Positions 53,642 through 64,000 of a stretch of DNA of 64,000 nt are shown here, piece after piece. The stretch is taken from the NCBI RefSeq assembly GCF_000306945.1, contig NC_018518.1, positions 1,054,001 through 1,118,000 on the forward strand, given 5' to 3'. How positions within the stretch are numbered: the first letter of the stretch is position 1; every line of letters begins with the position of its first letter. The position numbers were made by a program, and so were the translations under genes. The notes beneath the pieces were generated by a model. The model was not told where the DNA came from. It saw only the letters and a program-made list of their open reading frames with translations, and did no database searches. The stretch is from Bordetella pertussis 18323. GTDB lineage: Bacteria > Pseudomonadota > Gammaproteobacteria > Burkholderiales > Burkholderiaceae_B.

Positions 53642-54346
53642 ATGCACCCGTCATCACTGCAATCCCAGGCGCCGGCTCCCGAGCTGGCCGCGGACGCCCA
53701 ACTGGCCGCGCGCGCGGCCGCCGGCGAGGACAGCGCGTTCGAAACCATCATGCGGCGCCACAACCGCCTGCTGTTTCGCACCGCCCGCAGCATCCTGCAC
53801 AGCGACGCCGAAGCCGAGGACGCGCTGCAGGAGGCCTATCTGCGCGCCTGGCGCGCGCTGGACAGCTTTCGCGCCGACGCCCGGCTGTCCACCTGGCTGG
53901 TGCGCATCGTCATCAACGAATCGCTGGGCCGGCTGCGGCGCGGGCAGGCGCAGGTCATTCCCCTGGATGCCGCCATGGAATCGACCGAACTGCAGAACCA
54001 GGAGTGGCTGCACGACGCAATCGATCAGCAGCCGGATCGCCAGGCCATGCGCGCCGAGATCCGCCGCCTGATGGAAGCGCGCATCGATCTCCTGCCCGAC
54101 GCGTTCCGCAGCGTGTTCGTGCTGCGCGCCGTCGAGGAGCTGAGCGTGGAAGAGGTCGCGCAGGCGCTCGATATTCCCGAAGCGACCGTGCGCACACGCT
54201 TTTTCCGCGCCCGCGGGCTGCTGCGCGAAGGCCTGTCGCGCGACGTCGACATGGCGATCGGCGACGCGTTCTCGTTCGACGGGCAACGCTGCGACCGTAT
54301 CGTGGCCGCCGTGCTGGCGCGGCGGGGCGAGCGCGCCGGCGCCTGA
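53642..54346 (+). CDS. ECF-family RNA polymerase sigma factor
   Basis: 234-aa sigma-70-family protein. Region 2 (AFETIMRRHNRLLFRTARSI, DALQEAYLRAWRALDSF, about 30-95) and region 4 (LPDAFRSVFVLRAVEELSVE, VAQALDIPEATVRTRFFRAR, about 145-200) are clear. A 35-residue tail follows. ATG 53642 is chosen for its GGAGG ribosome binding site. No anti-sigma gene is adjacent. The next genes in the same direction are a Tat-exported ferritin-like protein and a cytochrome c, which are plausible targets. Confidence 0.9.
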   Translation: MHPSSLQSQAPAPELAADAQLAARAAAGEDSAFETIMRRHNRLLFRTARSILHSDAEAEDALQEAYLRAWRALDSFRADARLSTWLVRIVINESLGRLRRGQAQVIPLDAAMESTELQNQEWLHDAIDQQPDRQAMRAEIRRLMEARIDLLPDAFRSVFVLRAVEELSVEEVAQALDIPEATVRTRFFRARGLLREGLSRDVDMAIGDAFSFDGQRCDRIVAAVLARRGERAGA

Positions 54347-54492
54347 CCGGCGCAGGAACGGCAGGGGCGGCCGCCTCATCCAACAGGCAGGACTGTTCGC
54401 CAAAGCGGATGGTCCGGCGCCGGTTCGCCGGCGCCGCGGCCGCGGGCCGGCATTTCCGTCCAGCTCGGCCGTCCATCGCCACGGAGACAGCC

Positions 54493-55062
54493 ATGTCGTT
54501 CCTGCAGATATCCAGCCCCTGTGCGGCGCGCCGCCGCTTCCTCGGCCATGGTGGCCTGGTTCTTTCGGCCGCCGCGGTCGCGCTGCTGGCCGGCAAGGAT
54601 GCGCTGGCCGCGCAAGCCGGGTCGGGCTCCAGCCAGGATGTACAGATCCTCAATACCGCGCTGGCGGCCGAGCTCGAGGCCATCGCCGCCTACCAGCTGG
54701 ACGCCGAGAGCAAGCTGCTGGACAAACCCGTGCTGGCGCTGGCGCTGACCTTCCAGGGCCATCACAAGGAGCATGCCGACGTGCTGGGCAAGACCGTGGA
54801 AAAACTGGGCGGCCAGCCGGTGGCGGCCAAGCGCAGCTATGCGTTCCCGACCAGCCAGTTGAAGTCGCAGGCCGACGTATTGCGTTTCGCCGCGAAGCTG
54901 GAGCAGGGCGCCGTCAGCGCCTACCTGGGCGCCGTGCCGCTGTTCGCCAATCGCGACCTGTCCAAGGCCGCGGCCAGCATACTGGGCGACGAAGCGATGC
55001 ACTGGGCCGTGCTGCGCCAGGCGCTGGGCGAGCCCCCGGTCCCTTCGGCCTTCGTATCATGA
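54493..55062 (+). CDS. Tat-exported ferritin-like domain protein
   Basis: 189-aa protein with a Tat-type signal (RRRFLG, then VLSAAAVALLAGKDALA). A ferritin-like four-helix domain (Ferritin_2/DUF4439-like) follows: ILNTALAAELEAIAAYQLDA, GHHKEHADVLGKTVEKLGG, KLEQGAVSAYLGAVPLF and ILGDEAMHWAVLRQALG. Regularly placed Glu and His could bind a di-metal centre. The ribosome binding site GGAGACAG precedes ATG 54493. The stop overlaps the cytochrome start, implying joint expression. Confidence 0.85.
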   Translation: MSFLQISSPCAARRRFLGHGGLVLSAAAVALLAGKDALAAQAGSGSSQDVQILNTALAAELEAIAAYQLDAESKLLDKPVLALALTFQGHHKEHADVLGKTVEKLGGQPVAAKRSYAFPTSQLKSQADVLRFAAKLEQGAVSAYLGAVPLFANRDLSKAAASILGDEAMHWAVLRQALGEPPVPSAFVS

Positions 55063-55469
55063 ACGCGGGCCTGGCCTGGCGGGCCGGCGCGCTGTGCCTG
55101 GCCCTGGCCGCGCCGTCGGCCGCGCGGGCCGCGGCGCCCGACCCGGTGCGCGGCGAGCAGGTCTACGCGCGCTGCCTGGCCTGCCACGCGCTGGCCTACG
55201 ACCGGGTGGGGCCGCGCCACTGCGGCCTGCTCGGGCGCAAGGCCGGCAGCGTGCCCGGTTTCGCCTATACGCAAGCCATGAAGGACTCCGGCCTGACCTG
55301 GGACGCCGCCACGCTCGACCGCTTCCTGGCCGATCCCTTGAAGACCGTGCCAGGCACCGCCATGACCTACGCGGGCGTGCCGGATGCGGGCGAGCGCGCC
55401 GACCTCATCGCCTACTTGCGCGCGGCCGCCGCCTCGCCGGCGTGCGCGGGCGTGGCCACGCCGCATTAG
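55059..55469 (+). CDS. class I cytochrome c
   Basis: 136-aa periplasmic monoheme cytochrome c. A signal peptide (LCLALAAPSAARAA) precedes the heme motif CLACH (Cys39-His43). VGPRHCGLLGRKAGSVPGF and the axial-Met segment GTAMTYAG resemble cytochrome c2/mitochondrial-type proteins. ATG 55059 overlaps the stop of the ferritin-like gene (ATGA). It may pass electrons to or from that protein; this is inference from coupling. Confidence 0.9.
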   Translation: MNAGLAWRAGALCLALAAPSAARAAAPDPVRGEQVYARCLACHALAYDRVGPRHCGLLGRKAGSVPGFAYTQAMKDSGLTWDAATLDRFLADPLKTVPGTAMTYAGVPDAGERADLIAYLRAAAASPACAGVATPH

Positions 55470-55489
55470 ATTCGGTGCCTGCCCGTGCA

Positions 55490-55519
55490 GTGTGCCTGTC
55501 CCCGCCGGGACAGGCACAC
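55490..55519. repeat. dispersed palindromic hairpin (GTGCCTGTCCC family), copy 3
   Basis: Perfect 13-bp arms GTGTGCCTGTCCC around CGCC, between the convergent cytochrome c and efp genes. Same core as at 16707 and 33302. Confidence 0.85.
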
Positions 55520-55530
55520 CATGCCGGGGC

Positions 55531-55561
55531 AAAAAAAACGGGCCGCGCATGCGGCCCGTTT
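55531..55561 (-). terminator. rho-independent terminator of efp
   Basis: Stem AAACGGGCCGC with loop ATGC (minus strand), followed on the minus strand by a run of eight T in all. It lies about 28 bases beyond the efp stop. Confidence 0.8.
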
Positions 55562-55588
55562 CGGTTGCGCCTGCGAGCGGCGCGCGCA

Positions 55589-56146
55589 TCAGTTGACGCG
55601 GCTGCGGTACTCGTTGGTACGGGTGTCGATCTCGATCTTGTCGCCGATCGCGCAGAACAGCGGCACGCTCAGTTCGAAGCCGGTGTTGATCTTGGCGGGC
55701 TTGAGCACCTTGCCCGAGGTGTCGCCGCGCACGGCCGGCTCGGTGTAGGTGATCTCGCGCACCAGGATGGTGGGCAGCTCGACCGAGATGGCGCGGCCGT
55801 CGTAGAAGACCACCTCGACGGGCATGGCTTCTTCCAGGTAGTTCAGCGCGTCGCCCATGCTGTCGGCTTCGATTTCGTACTGGTTGTACTCTTCGTCCAT
55901 GAAGACGTACATCGGATCGCCGAAGTACGAGTACGTGCATTCCTTGCGTTCCAGCACCACGACGTCGAACTTCTCGTCGGCCTTGTAGACCGACTCGCTG
56001 CCCGAGCCGGTCAGCAGGTTCTTGAACTTCAGCTTGACGACGGCGGCGTTGCGGCCGGACTTGTTGTATTCGGTCTTCTGGACGACGAGCGGGTCCTTGC
56101 CGACCATGATCACGTTGCCGACTCGCAATTCCTGAGCGGTTTTCAT
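55589..56146 (-). CDS. efp: translation elongation factor P
   Basis: 185-aa EF-P, which relieves ribosome stalling at polyproline. Three-domain length and the family ending [17 protein letters not shown] are typical. The loop that reaches the peptidyl-transferase centre reads [10 protein letters not shown], placing Arg exactly at residue 32. This is the class activated by arginine rhamnosylation rather than lysylation. The matching modifying enzyme, EarP, is encoded just upstream in the same direction. ATG 56146. Confidence 0.96.
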
Positions 56147-56288
56147 CGATTAAAACTCCGGGGTGATTTGCGCACTCGCCGTGCTTGCGCGCTGTGCTTT
56201 CAGGCAACCGCTGCGCCCCGGGAGGCTGTCAAAGTGAGGCCTTGAGCACCGGCCGATCCGGGCAAAGCAACTCAGATAACTCTCTATT

Positions 56289-57401
56289 CTAGCTTGTCTT
56301 GGCCAGTTCCGCGCAGAAATCCGCGAGAGCGTCCCCCAAATCGGGGCGCGCCGCCTGGGCGGCGTCCCAGGCGCGCGCCGCCTGGTTCCATTCTCCCCAG
56401 GCGGGTTCGGCCAGCGCGCCGGCCAGGGCCTGTTGCGGCGCCGGCGCGCCGGGCGCCTGGTTCCAGGCACGTATCAGCGCATGGGCGGCCGCCGGCGCCG
56501 GGTAGCGTGCCAGCCACGCCTGCAGCTTCTCGAGGTGGGCGTTCTCGGCTTGCGCGTAGATCTGCCACAGCAGCGGGCGGGCGGCCCAGGCAGCGCGCAC
56601 GAACGAGTCCTCGCCGCGCACGCAATTCAGGTCGGCGCACCAGAGCAGGCGGTCGAAGTCCGGCTGGCTGACATAGGGCACCCGCGCGAGCGTCAGCTGG
56701 CCGTGCTGCCCGGGTTCGGGCAGTCCGGGCGCCACGCCTTGCGGCACCAACAGCAGCGTGGGGCGCGCGTCTTGCATCAGCGCGTGCGCCAGCGCCTGGT
56801 AGGGAGCGTCCGGGTAGCAGAACAGGTTCACCAGCCGCGCGCCGTCGTCCCGGCGGGCCAGGGCCGCCTCGTCCAGGCCCAGCGCGCGCAGCAGCGTCCG
56901 TTGTTGCGCGCGCGAGGTCTGCAGGGCGTCGCGGTCGCGGCTCAGCCCCGGCTCGCGGATCAGGCCGCCGGTGGCGGCGCTGAAGCCGGGAAAGAAGAAA
57001 TGCTTGACCAGGCCGTCGGCGCGCTGCGAGGGCAGGCCGTGGCAGGTTTCCACCCAGGCTTCGGCGCTGAGATATTCCAGGTTGATCCAGACCGGCTGGA
57101 ACCGCCGCATGGCTGCGACGTACGCAGGCGGCGGATCGCAGGCGAAGGCCTCGATCACCACGTCGCCGGGCGTTTGCGGCCATTCGGCACGGTCGTCCCA
57201 GCGCAGGATTTCGATCGTGTCGCACACCTGCTGGTCGCGGTCCGGCACGATGCCGGGCTGGATACGCGCGAACGCCGCCAGGTCATCCACCCACAGGCGC
57301 ACCTGCCAGCGCCGCCCGTGCGCCAGGCGGCGCGCCAGGCGCCAGCACACGCCGATATCGCCCAGGTTGTCGATGACGCGGCAGAAAATATCGGCGCGCA
57401 T
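56289..57401 (-). CDS. earP: EF-P arginine rhamnosyltransferase EarP
   Basis: 370-aa glycosyltransferase (GT-B fold, former DUF2331) that attaches rhamnose from dTDP-rhamnose to Arg32 of EF-P. The N-terminal VIDNLGDIGVCWRLAR has Asp11 and Asp15, matching the essential aspartates. The motif LNCVRGEDSFVRAAWA carries the conserved Glu for nucleotide-sugar binding. It lies about 140 bases upstream of efp and 15 bases after the DUF2863 gene, all on the minus strand. Length is typical. Confidence 0.94.
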   Translation of the reverse strand: MRADIFCRVIDNLGDIGVCWRLARRLAHGRRWQVRLWVDDLAAFARIQPGIVPDRDQQVCDTIEILRWDDRAEWPQTPGDVVIEAFACDPPPAYVAAMRRFQPVWINLEYLSAEAWVETCHGLPSQRADGLVKHFFFPGFSAATGGLIREPGLSRDRDALQTSRAQQRTLLRALGLDEAALARRDDGARLVNLFCYPDAPYQALAHALMQDARPTLLLVPQGVAPGLPEPGQHGQLTLARVPYVSQPDFDRLLWCADLNCVRGEDSFVRAAWAARPLLWQIYAQAENAHLEKLQAWLARYPAPAAAHALIRAWNQAPGAPAPQQALAGALAEPAWGEWNQAARAWDAAQAARPDLGDALADFCAELAKTS

Positions 57402-57416
57402 GGCGGCGCGATCCGG

Positions 57417-58619
57417 TCAGTGGAACTTGGCCGGCACCGCTTCGGCGTCTTCCGGCAGTTCCGCGTGCACCAGTTCGCCCAGCGGATTGGGAAAGTGCGG
57501 CGCGCCGCAGTCCTCGCAATACTCGGGCGGCAGTACGCCCGGGATGCGGCGCACGTCGCTCACGCCGTATTCCTTGAGCAGGGCCGCGATCTCGTCGACC
57601 GCGTTGGGCTGGCCCTCGTCGGCCGGGACGTCGTCCTCGCGCCCGTACAGCGGCCACACACAGCCGTAATAGACGTCGTTGCTGTTGCGCGCGGTAAAGC
57701 CGATACGGTATTCGTCGATGCGTGCTTCGCCGCAGCCCGCCACCACCGCGCGCATCTGCGAGGGCTCGAGGCTGACCGCGCTTTCCAGCCAGGCGATGGC
57801 GGCGCGCAGGGACAGCGGCCGCACCCGGCGGTCGGCTTCGCGGTTGCTGACGTAATAGGCGTCGGGCAGCAGGCATTCGATGCCGCAGCCCGGCAGCAGC
57901 GCGGCCAGCGTGGGCTGGGCCTGTTCCACCCATTGCGCCAGGCAGGCGTCGCGGCTGGCCTGCGGGTCGTCCCAGCGCTCCTGCCAGCGGAACACCGGCG
58001 CGCGCTCGGGCACGGCCACGGCCGCCACCACGTAGCGCGTGTCGGCTAGCATGTTGGCGGTTTCCACGTCGTCGTTCAAGGCGGGCTTGGCGGTTTCCGC
58101 GCCCAGCGCCTGCGTGCCCAGGCGGTGCAGCCATTGCCAGGTCTCGGCGAAGGTGCGCGGCATCTGGTCGATGCTGACCAGGTGCGGCATCAGGGCCACG
58201 CGCACGCCGTCGGCCAGGATGTGGCCATGCAGCTGCGCCAGCAGCGCCTGCTGGGCCGGCGCCGGAATCGGTCCGGTGGGAATCGTGTAGCGCGTCCACG
58301 CCACGACGGGCGCCACCAGCAGCACGACGTCATGGCGGGTGCCGTTCTTTTCGATCTGCATCGATTCGGACAGCGTCTCGGACTGCTCGATCAGCACTTC
58401 GTAGGCGCCGGGATCGGTTTGCGCGAGATTGTCCAGCGCGCTTTCCAGCGGCGCGTCATGGCCGCTGCGCAGCAGCTTGGTGATGGCCTCCGCCAACTGT
58501 GCCTCCCAGTACAGGTCTTCGACCTTGCTGCCTGAGCGGTCGAGCGCGTGGGCCAGCGCCACCAGGCGCGAAGCGTCGCGGTTCAGCCGGGGAGAGGATT
58601 GACTGCGGGTACGGGCCAT
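57417..58619 (-). CDS. DUF2863-family protein
   Basis: 400-aa soluble protein of the Burkholderiales DUF2863 family, function unknown. The N-terminus is polar (ARTRSQSSPRLNRDASRLVA). A Cys motif near the end (PEYCEDCGAPHFPNP) may bind zinc, and the C-terminus is acidic. Start ATG 58619. It is probably the first gene of a DUF2863-earP-efp transcript, so a link to translation is possible, but that is only context. Confidence 0.85.
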   Translation of the reverse strand: MARTRSQSSPRLNRDASRLVALAHALDRSGSKVEDLYWEAQLAEAITKLLRSGHDAPLESALDNLAQTDPGAYEVLIEQSETLSESMQIEKNGTRHDVVLLVAPVVAWTRYTIPTGPIPAPAQQALLAQLHGHILADGVRVALMPHLVSIDQMPRTFAETWQWLHRLGTQALGAETAKPALNDDVETANMLADTRYVVAAVAVPERAPVFRWQERWDDPQASRDACLAQWVEQAQPTLAALLPGCGIECLLPDAYYVSNREADRRVRPLSLRAAIAWLESAVSLEPSQMRAVVAGCGEARIDEYRIGFTARNSNDVYYGCVWPLYGREDDVPADEGQPNAVDEIAALLKEYGVSDVRRIPGVLPPEYCEDCGAPHFPNPLGELVHAELPEDAEAVPAKFH

Positions 58620-58788
58620 GAGGTGAGATCAGACGAAATAAAGTGGCGAACCTCATAGTGTACCTGTCCGGGCCGCCGGGGTCGTGCCGTGTTGTTGCTA
58701 TATTGGCAATAGTCTATGGATAGTCATGGGATTTATTGCTGGATTGAAAATTCCGACAATAAGGCATTCCTATTTGCCGGAGGTCGCC

Positions 58789-59565
58789 ATGCGCCTGCCC
58801 ACATTGTTCGTTTCCCACGGTTCCCCCATGCTCGCGGTCGAGCCCGGCCGCACCGGCCCCGCGCTGACTGCCTGGAGCGACGGGCTGCCCGAGCGCCCGC
58901 GTGCGGTGCTGGTGGTTTCGCCGCACTGGATGGGGCAGGGCCTGGCGGTCTCGACCCGCGACCGCCAGGTCGCCTGGCACGATTTCGGCGGCTTTCCCGC
59001 CGACCTGTACCAGCTGCAGTACCCGGCCGAGGGATCGCCCCGATTGGCGCAACAGGTGGTGGACGTGCTCGCGCACGTCGGCATCCAGGCCGGCAACGAT
59101 GCGCGGCGTCCGCTCGACCATGGCGCCTGGGTGCCGTTGCGCTACCTGTATCCGCACGCCGACCTGCCGGTCGTGCAGCTGTCGCTGGACATGGAGCGCG
59201 ACGCGCGCGGCCAGTATGCGCTGGGCCAGGCGCTGGCGCCGCTGCGCGATGACGGCGTGCTGGTGATCGGATCGGGTTCGCTGACGCACAATCTGCGCGA
59301 CGTGCGCATGCCGCATGGAGCGCCGCCCGCGGATTACGTGGCGCCGTTCCAGCAATGGTATGCCGAGCATCTGGCCGCGGGCGACGTCGAGGCGCTGCTG
59401 GACTGGCAGGCGCGCGCGCCGGGCGCTGCCCGCGCCCATCCGCACGACGACCACCTGATGCCGCTGTACGTGGCGCTGGGGGCGGGCGGCATGCCCGCGC
59501 GCCGCCTCAACGACGAGGTCGCATACGGCGCGCTGGCCATGGACGCCTACCAGTTCGGCGCCTGA
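58789..59565 (+). CDS. DODA-type extradiol aromatic ring-opening dioxygenase
   Basis: 258-aa member of the LigB/4,5-DOPA-dioxygenase (YgiD-like) family. Seen are LPTLFVSHGSPMLAVEPG and SPHWMGQGLAVST with metal-ligand-type His residues. LDHGAWVPLRYLYPHADLPV, GSGSLTHNLRD and HPHDDHLMPLYVALGA follow. The iron/zinc ligands appear complete. True substrate unknown. The ribosome binding site CCGGAGG precedes ATG 58789. It is divergent from the DUF2863 gene across a 169-bp AT-rich spacer. Confidence 0.88.
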   Translation: MRLPTLFVSHGSPMLAVEPGRTGPALTAWSDGLPERPRAVLVVSPHWMGQGLAVSTRDRQVAWHDFGGFPADLYQLQYPAEGSPRLAQQVVDVLAHVGIQAGNDARRPLDHGAWVPLRYLYPHADLPVVQLSLDMERDARGQYALGQALAPLRDDGVLVIGSGSLTHNLRDVRMPHGAPPADYVAPFQQWYAEHLAAGDVEALLDWQARAPGAARAHPHDDHLMPLYVALGAGGMPARRLNDEVAYGALAMDAYQFGA

Positions 59566-59610
59566 GCCGCGGCCGGCGGCATCATCCGCGCCGTGTGACC
59601 CCGTCCAACG

Positions 59611-59640
59611 AAAAAACCCTCCGGCCAGCAGGCCGGAGGG
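59611..59640 (-). terminator. rho-independent terminator of acnA
   Basis: Ten-bp stem CCCTCCGGCC with an AGCA/TGCT loop, followed on the minus strand by six T. It lies about 34 bases beyond the aconitase stop. Confidence 0.85.
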
Positions 59641-59673
59641 TTCGGGTCGCGCAGGTCGTGAGGCGGGACGCCG

Positions 59674-62379
<2,706 letters not shown>

Positions 62380-62481
62380 GATGGACTCCGTGATGTGACC
62401 GCGTAAAGCCGCCATTTTCAGGCGTTTTGACGCGCTTGTCATGCAATGCGGGACAAAGCGGGGGTTGGGTTGATGTCTTAT

Positions 62482-62495
62482 GTCTTATATAAGAC
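62482..62495. promoter_or_regulatory. palindromic operator upstream of acnA
   Basis: GTCTTATATAAGAC is a perfect 14-bp palindrome, 103 bases upstream of the acnA ATG, with an extra half-site GTCTTA at 62475. It looks like a GntR-type operator for TCA-cycle or propionate control. The regulator is not in the window. Confidence 0.55.
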
Positions 62496-62616
62496 TTAAT
62501 CGATGCGTCAAAAGTTCCCGCGCGAGGCGGGCGCCGGGCCGACGTGCTCCCATGGTTTTACCAAGATCCGGCTATCGGCGGCATGACAGCGCGCAAGCAG
62601 CGGGCCGGTCGCGGAC

Positions 62617-63219
62617 TCAGAACAGCCAGCCGCCGCGGTTCAGCTCGCGCTCGCAGCCCTTGTACTGGGCGCCGAAGCGTTCGGCGCGCGCCTGCACCTG
62701 CTGCGCCACCCGCTTGAGCCAGGCCTTGCGGTCGTAGCTGCGGTTGCGATAGCCGGTCCAGCCCTCATGGTAGTTCAGGTATTGGCCGTAGGCGTCCCAT
62801 TTCGAGACGCCGTTGATGCGCTGGGTCTTGCTCATGTACCAGCCCATGAAGTCCAGCGCGTCGGAAAAGTTGTCGCGGCTGGCCAGCCAGCCGCCGGCCT
62901 CGCGCTTGTAGTCGGCCCAGGTTTCGTCCTTGGCCTGCGCATAGCCATAGGCCGAGCTGACCCGGCCCCAGGGAATGAACCCGAGGAAGTAGTAGCGCGG
63001 CGGCAGGGCGTCGTGCCGAAAGCTGGATTCCTGGTGCATCATCGCGATCGGCACATTGACCGGCGCGCCCCATTTCTTCTGCACATCGAGGGCGGCATCG
63101 TGCCAGGACGGCTTCTCGCGGAAGATGGCGCAGATGTTCTCGGGGTCGGCCGGAGGGCGCGTGCTGGCGCAGCCCGCCAGGGCAAGAAGGGTGGGCAGCA
63201 GGATCCAGCGTCCGAACAT
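62617..63219 (-). CDS. lytic-transglycosylase-like lipoprotein (SLT fold)
   Basis: 200-aa lipoprotein (lipobox LALAGC, Cys17) with an SLT/lysozyme-like domain. The catalytic Glu is Glu64 in MMHQESSFRHDA, and SSAYGYAQAKDETW provides the second family motif. YMSKTQRINGVSKWDAYGQY and YHEGWTGYRNR follow. It would cleave peptidoglycan at the outer membrane. Start ATG 63219. It stands alone between acnA and a TonB receptor gene. Confidence 0.87.
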   Translation of the reverse strand: MFGRWILLPTLLALAGCASTRPPADPENICAIFREKPSWHDAALDVQKKWGAPVNVPIAMMHQESSFRHDALPPRYYFLGFIPWGRVSSAYGYAQAKDETWADYKREAGGWLASRDNFSDALDFMGWYMSKTQRINGVSKWDAYGQYLNYHEGWTGYRNRSYDRKAWLKRVAQQVQARAERFGAQYKGCERELNRGGWLF

Positions 63220-63363
63220 TGCGTCTCGTCTCTCCAGTCACTGCGGCATTCTAAGTGTTCTCCGCGCCATGTCCCGTCCAAGAACGGGGCCGATTTCCCG
63301 TCTTTTGTGCGAAAGGTCTTTGCATCTCCCGGCGTTGCCGCCGCGCGACGGATTCTTTATTTT

Positions 63364-63382
63364 GAATGAGAACGATTTGATT
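63364..63382 (+). promoter_or_regulatory. candidate Fur box upstream of the TonB-dependent receptor
   Basis: GAATGAGAACGATTTGATT matches the core of the Fur consensus (AATGATAATCATT) at 10 of 13 positions. It lies in an AT-rich promoter patch about 115 bases before the receptor gene, as expected for iron repression. Confidence 0.55.
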
Positions 63383-63495
63383 TATTAGTTAAGATGACAG
63401 GCTTTCATGCACGCAAGCCGGTGGGCGGTGGCCATGGCCGGCCCGCGCACGGCAGGCCGCTTGCGTGGCCGCGCATCCCCCTACGGACAACCACC

Positions 63496-64000
63496 ATGAA
63501 GCCATTACCGCTCGCTTATCTCGCCGCGCTGCTGCCCTGGTACGCAGGCGTCATCCAGGCGCAATCCGCGCCCGCCGCCGGCGACGATGCCTCGATCACC
63601 CTGGAAGCCGTCAGGGTCGAGGCCAGCGCCGACGCCTCCGCCGGCGGCCTGGCGCCGGCCTTCGCGGGCGGCCAGGTCGCCACGGGCGCGAAGGTCGGCA
63701 TCCTCGGCACGCGCGACAACCTGGAAACCCCGTTCTCCATCACCGCCTACACCAACGAACTGATCCAGGACCGCCAGGCCAAGGGGGTGGGCGACGTCCT
63801 GCAGAACGACCCCGGCGTGCGGGTGGCGCGCGGGTTCGGCAACTTCCAGGAGTCGTATTTCATCCGCGGCTTCATCCTCAGCTCAGACGACATCGCGTAC
63901 AACGGCCTCTATGGCCTGTTGCCGCGCCAGTACATCTCGACCCAGCTGTTCGAGCGCGTCGAGGTGCTGCGCGGTGCCTCGGCGTTTCTCACCGGCGCGC
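63496..64000 (+). CDS. TonB-dependent siderophore receptor, N-terminal part (runs off the window)
   Basis: The first 168 codons are present. A signal peptide (PLAYLAALLPWYAGVIQA) is followed by a TonB-box-like stretch (ITLEAVRVEAS). The plug domain reads NLETPFSITAYTNELIQDRQ, GVGDVLQNDPGVRVARGFGN, FIRGFILSSDDIAYNGLYGL and FERVEVLRGASAFLTG. These match the siderophore-receptor branch (FhuE/FpvA-like). No stop occurs before the window end. The start is ATG 63496. B. pertussis has many such Bfr-type receptors; the ligand cannot be told. Confidence 0.9.
   Translation, partial: MKPLPLAYLAALLPWYAGVIQAQSAPAAGDDASITLEAVRVEASADASAGGLAPAFAGGQVATGAKVGILGTRDNLETPFSITAYTNELIQDRQAKGVGDVLQNDPGVRVARGFGNFQESYFIRGFILSSDDIAYNGLYGLLPRQYISTQLFERVEVLRGASAFLTGA

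Overview
The window is about 67% G+C beta-proteobacterial chromosome and very probably Bordetella pertussis. It holds a complete IS481 copy with its 6-bp CCTAGG target duplication, and several genes are broken by small indels or deletions, as expected of that host-restricted pathogen. Bordetella-type gene content (rhamnosylated EF-P with EarP, DUF2863, DUF2968, DUF3613) agrees. The species call is inference from these features.

Layout. 1-6400: a minus-strand beta-oxidation operon (fadE-, fadA- and fadB-like, plus the start of a further gene at the edge) under a TetR-type regulator. 6400-12400: a long regulatory gap, two LuxR-type regulators that both lack the receiver phospho-acceptor Asp, then an AlgC-like phosphomannomutase and a phosphoglucose isomerase homologue that have both lost catalytic residues. 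12500-16700: serine acetyltransferase with a possible leader ORF, an MFS transporter and a class II sirtuin, with IS481 inserted exactly at the sirtuin stop codon. 16700-23100: an inositol-monophosphatase-family gene, gabT-gabD with a large intercistronic hairpin, a divergent frameshifted MocR/GabR regulator and a DUF72 protein. 23150-26850: a UvrD-like helicase behind a perfect LexA box, a deleted corA and a membrane-anchored thermonuclease homologue. 26900-33300: a four-gene peptide-type ABC transporter operon. 33300-37400: a MarR regulator, a frameshifted collagen-like/Gly-rich lipoprotein and a two-partner-secretion (FhaC/ShlB) outer-membrane protein. 37800-52250: a standalone MHYT protein, then a full tad/flp type IVc pilus locus ending with a sigma-54 activator. 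52300-64000: housekeeping genes (DUF2968, DUF1178, ECF sigma/ferritin-like/cytochrome c cassette, efp-earP, DUF2863, DODA-type dioxygenase, aconitase, lytic transglycosylase) and the start of a TonB-dependent siderophore receptor behind a Fur-like box.

How it fits together. The tad locus has every expected part (Flp pilin, prepilin peptidase, TadE/TadG minor components, RcpC/RcpA, TadZ, TadA ATPase, TadB/TadC platform, TadD), but at least three are broken: a deletion joins tadV to tadE, and frameshifts interrupt tadA and the DUF3613 gene. It therefore reads as a decaying Flp pilus system. The mocR, corA and collagen-like genes show the same kind of decay. The most unusual intact block is 7.5-12.4 kb, where two apparently phosphorylation-independent regulators sit beside two apparently catalytically dead sugar-phosphate enzymes. 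No RNA genes or CRISPR arrays were seen.
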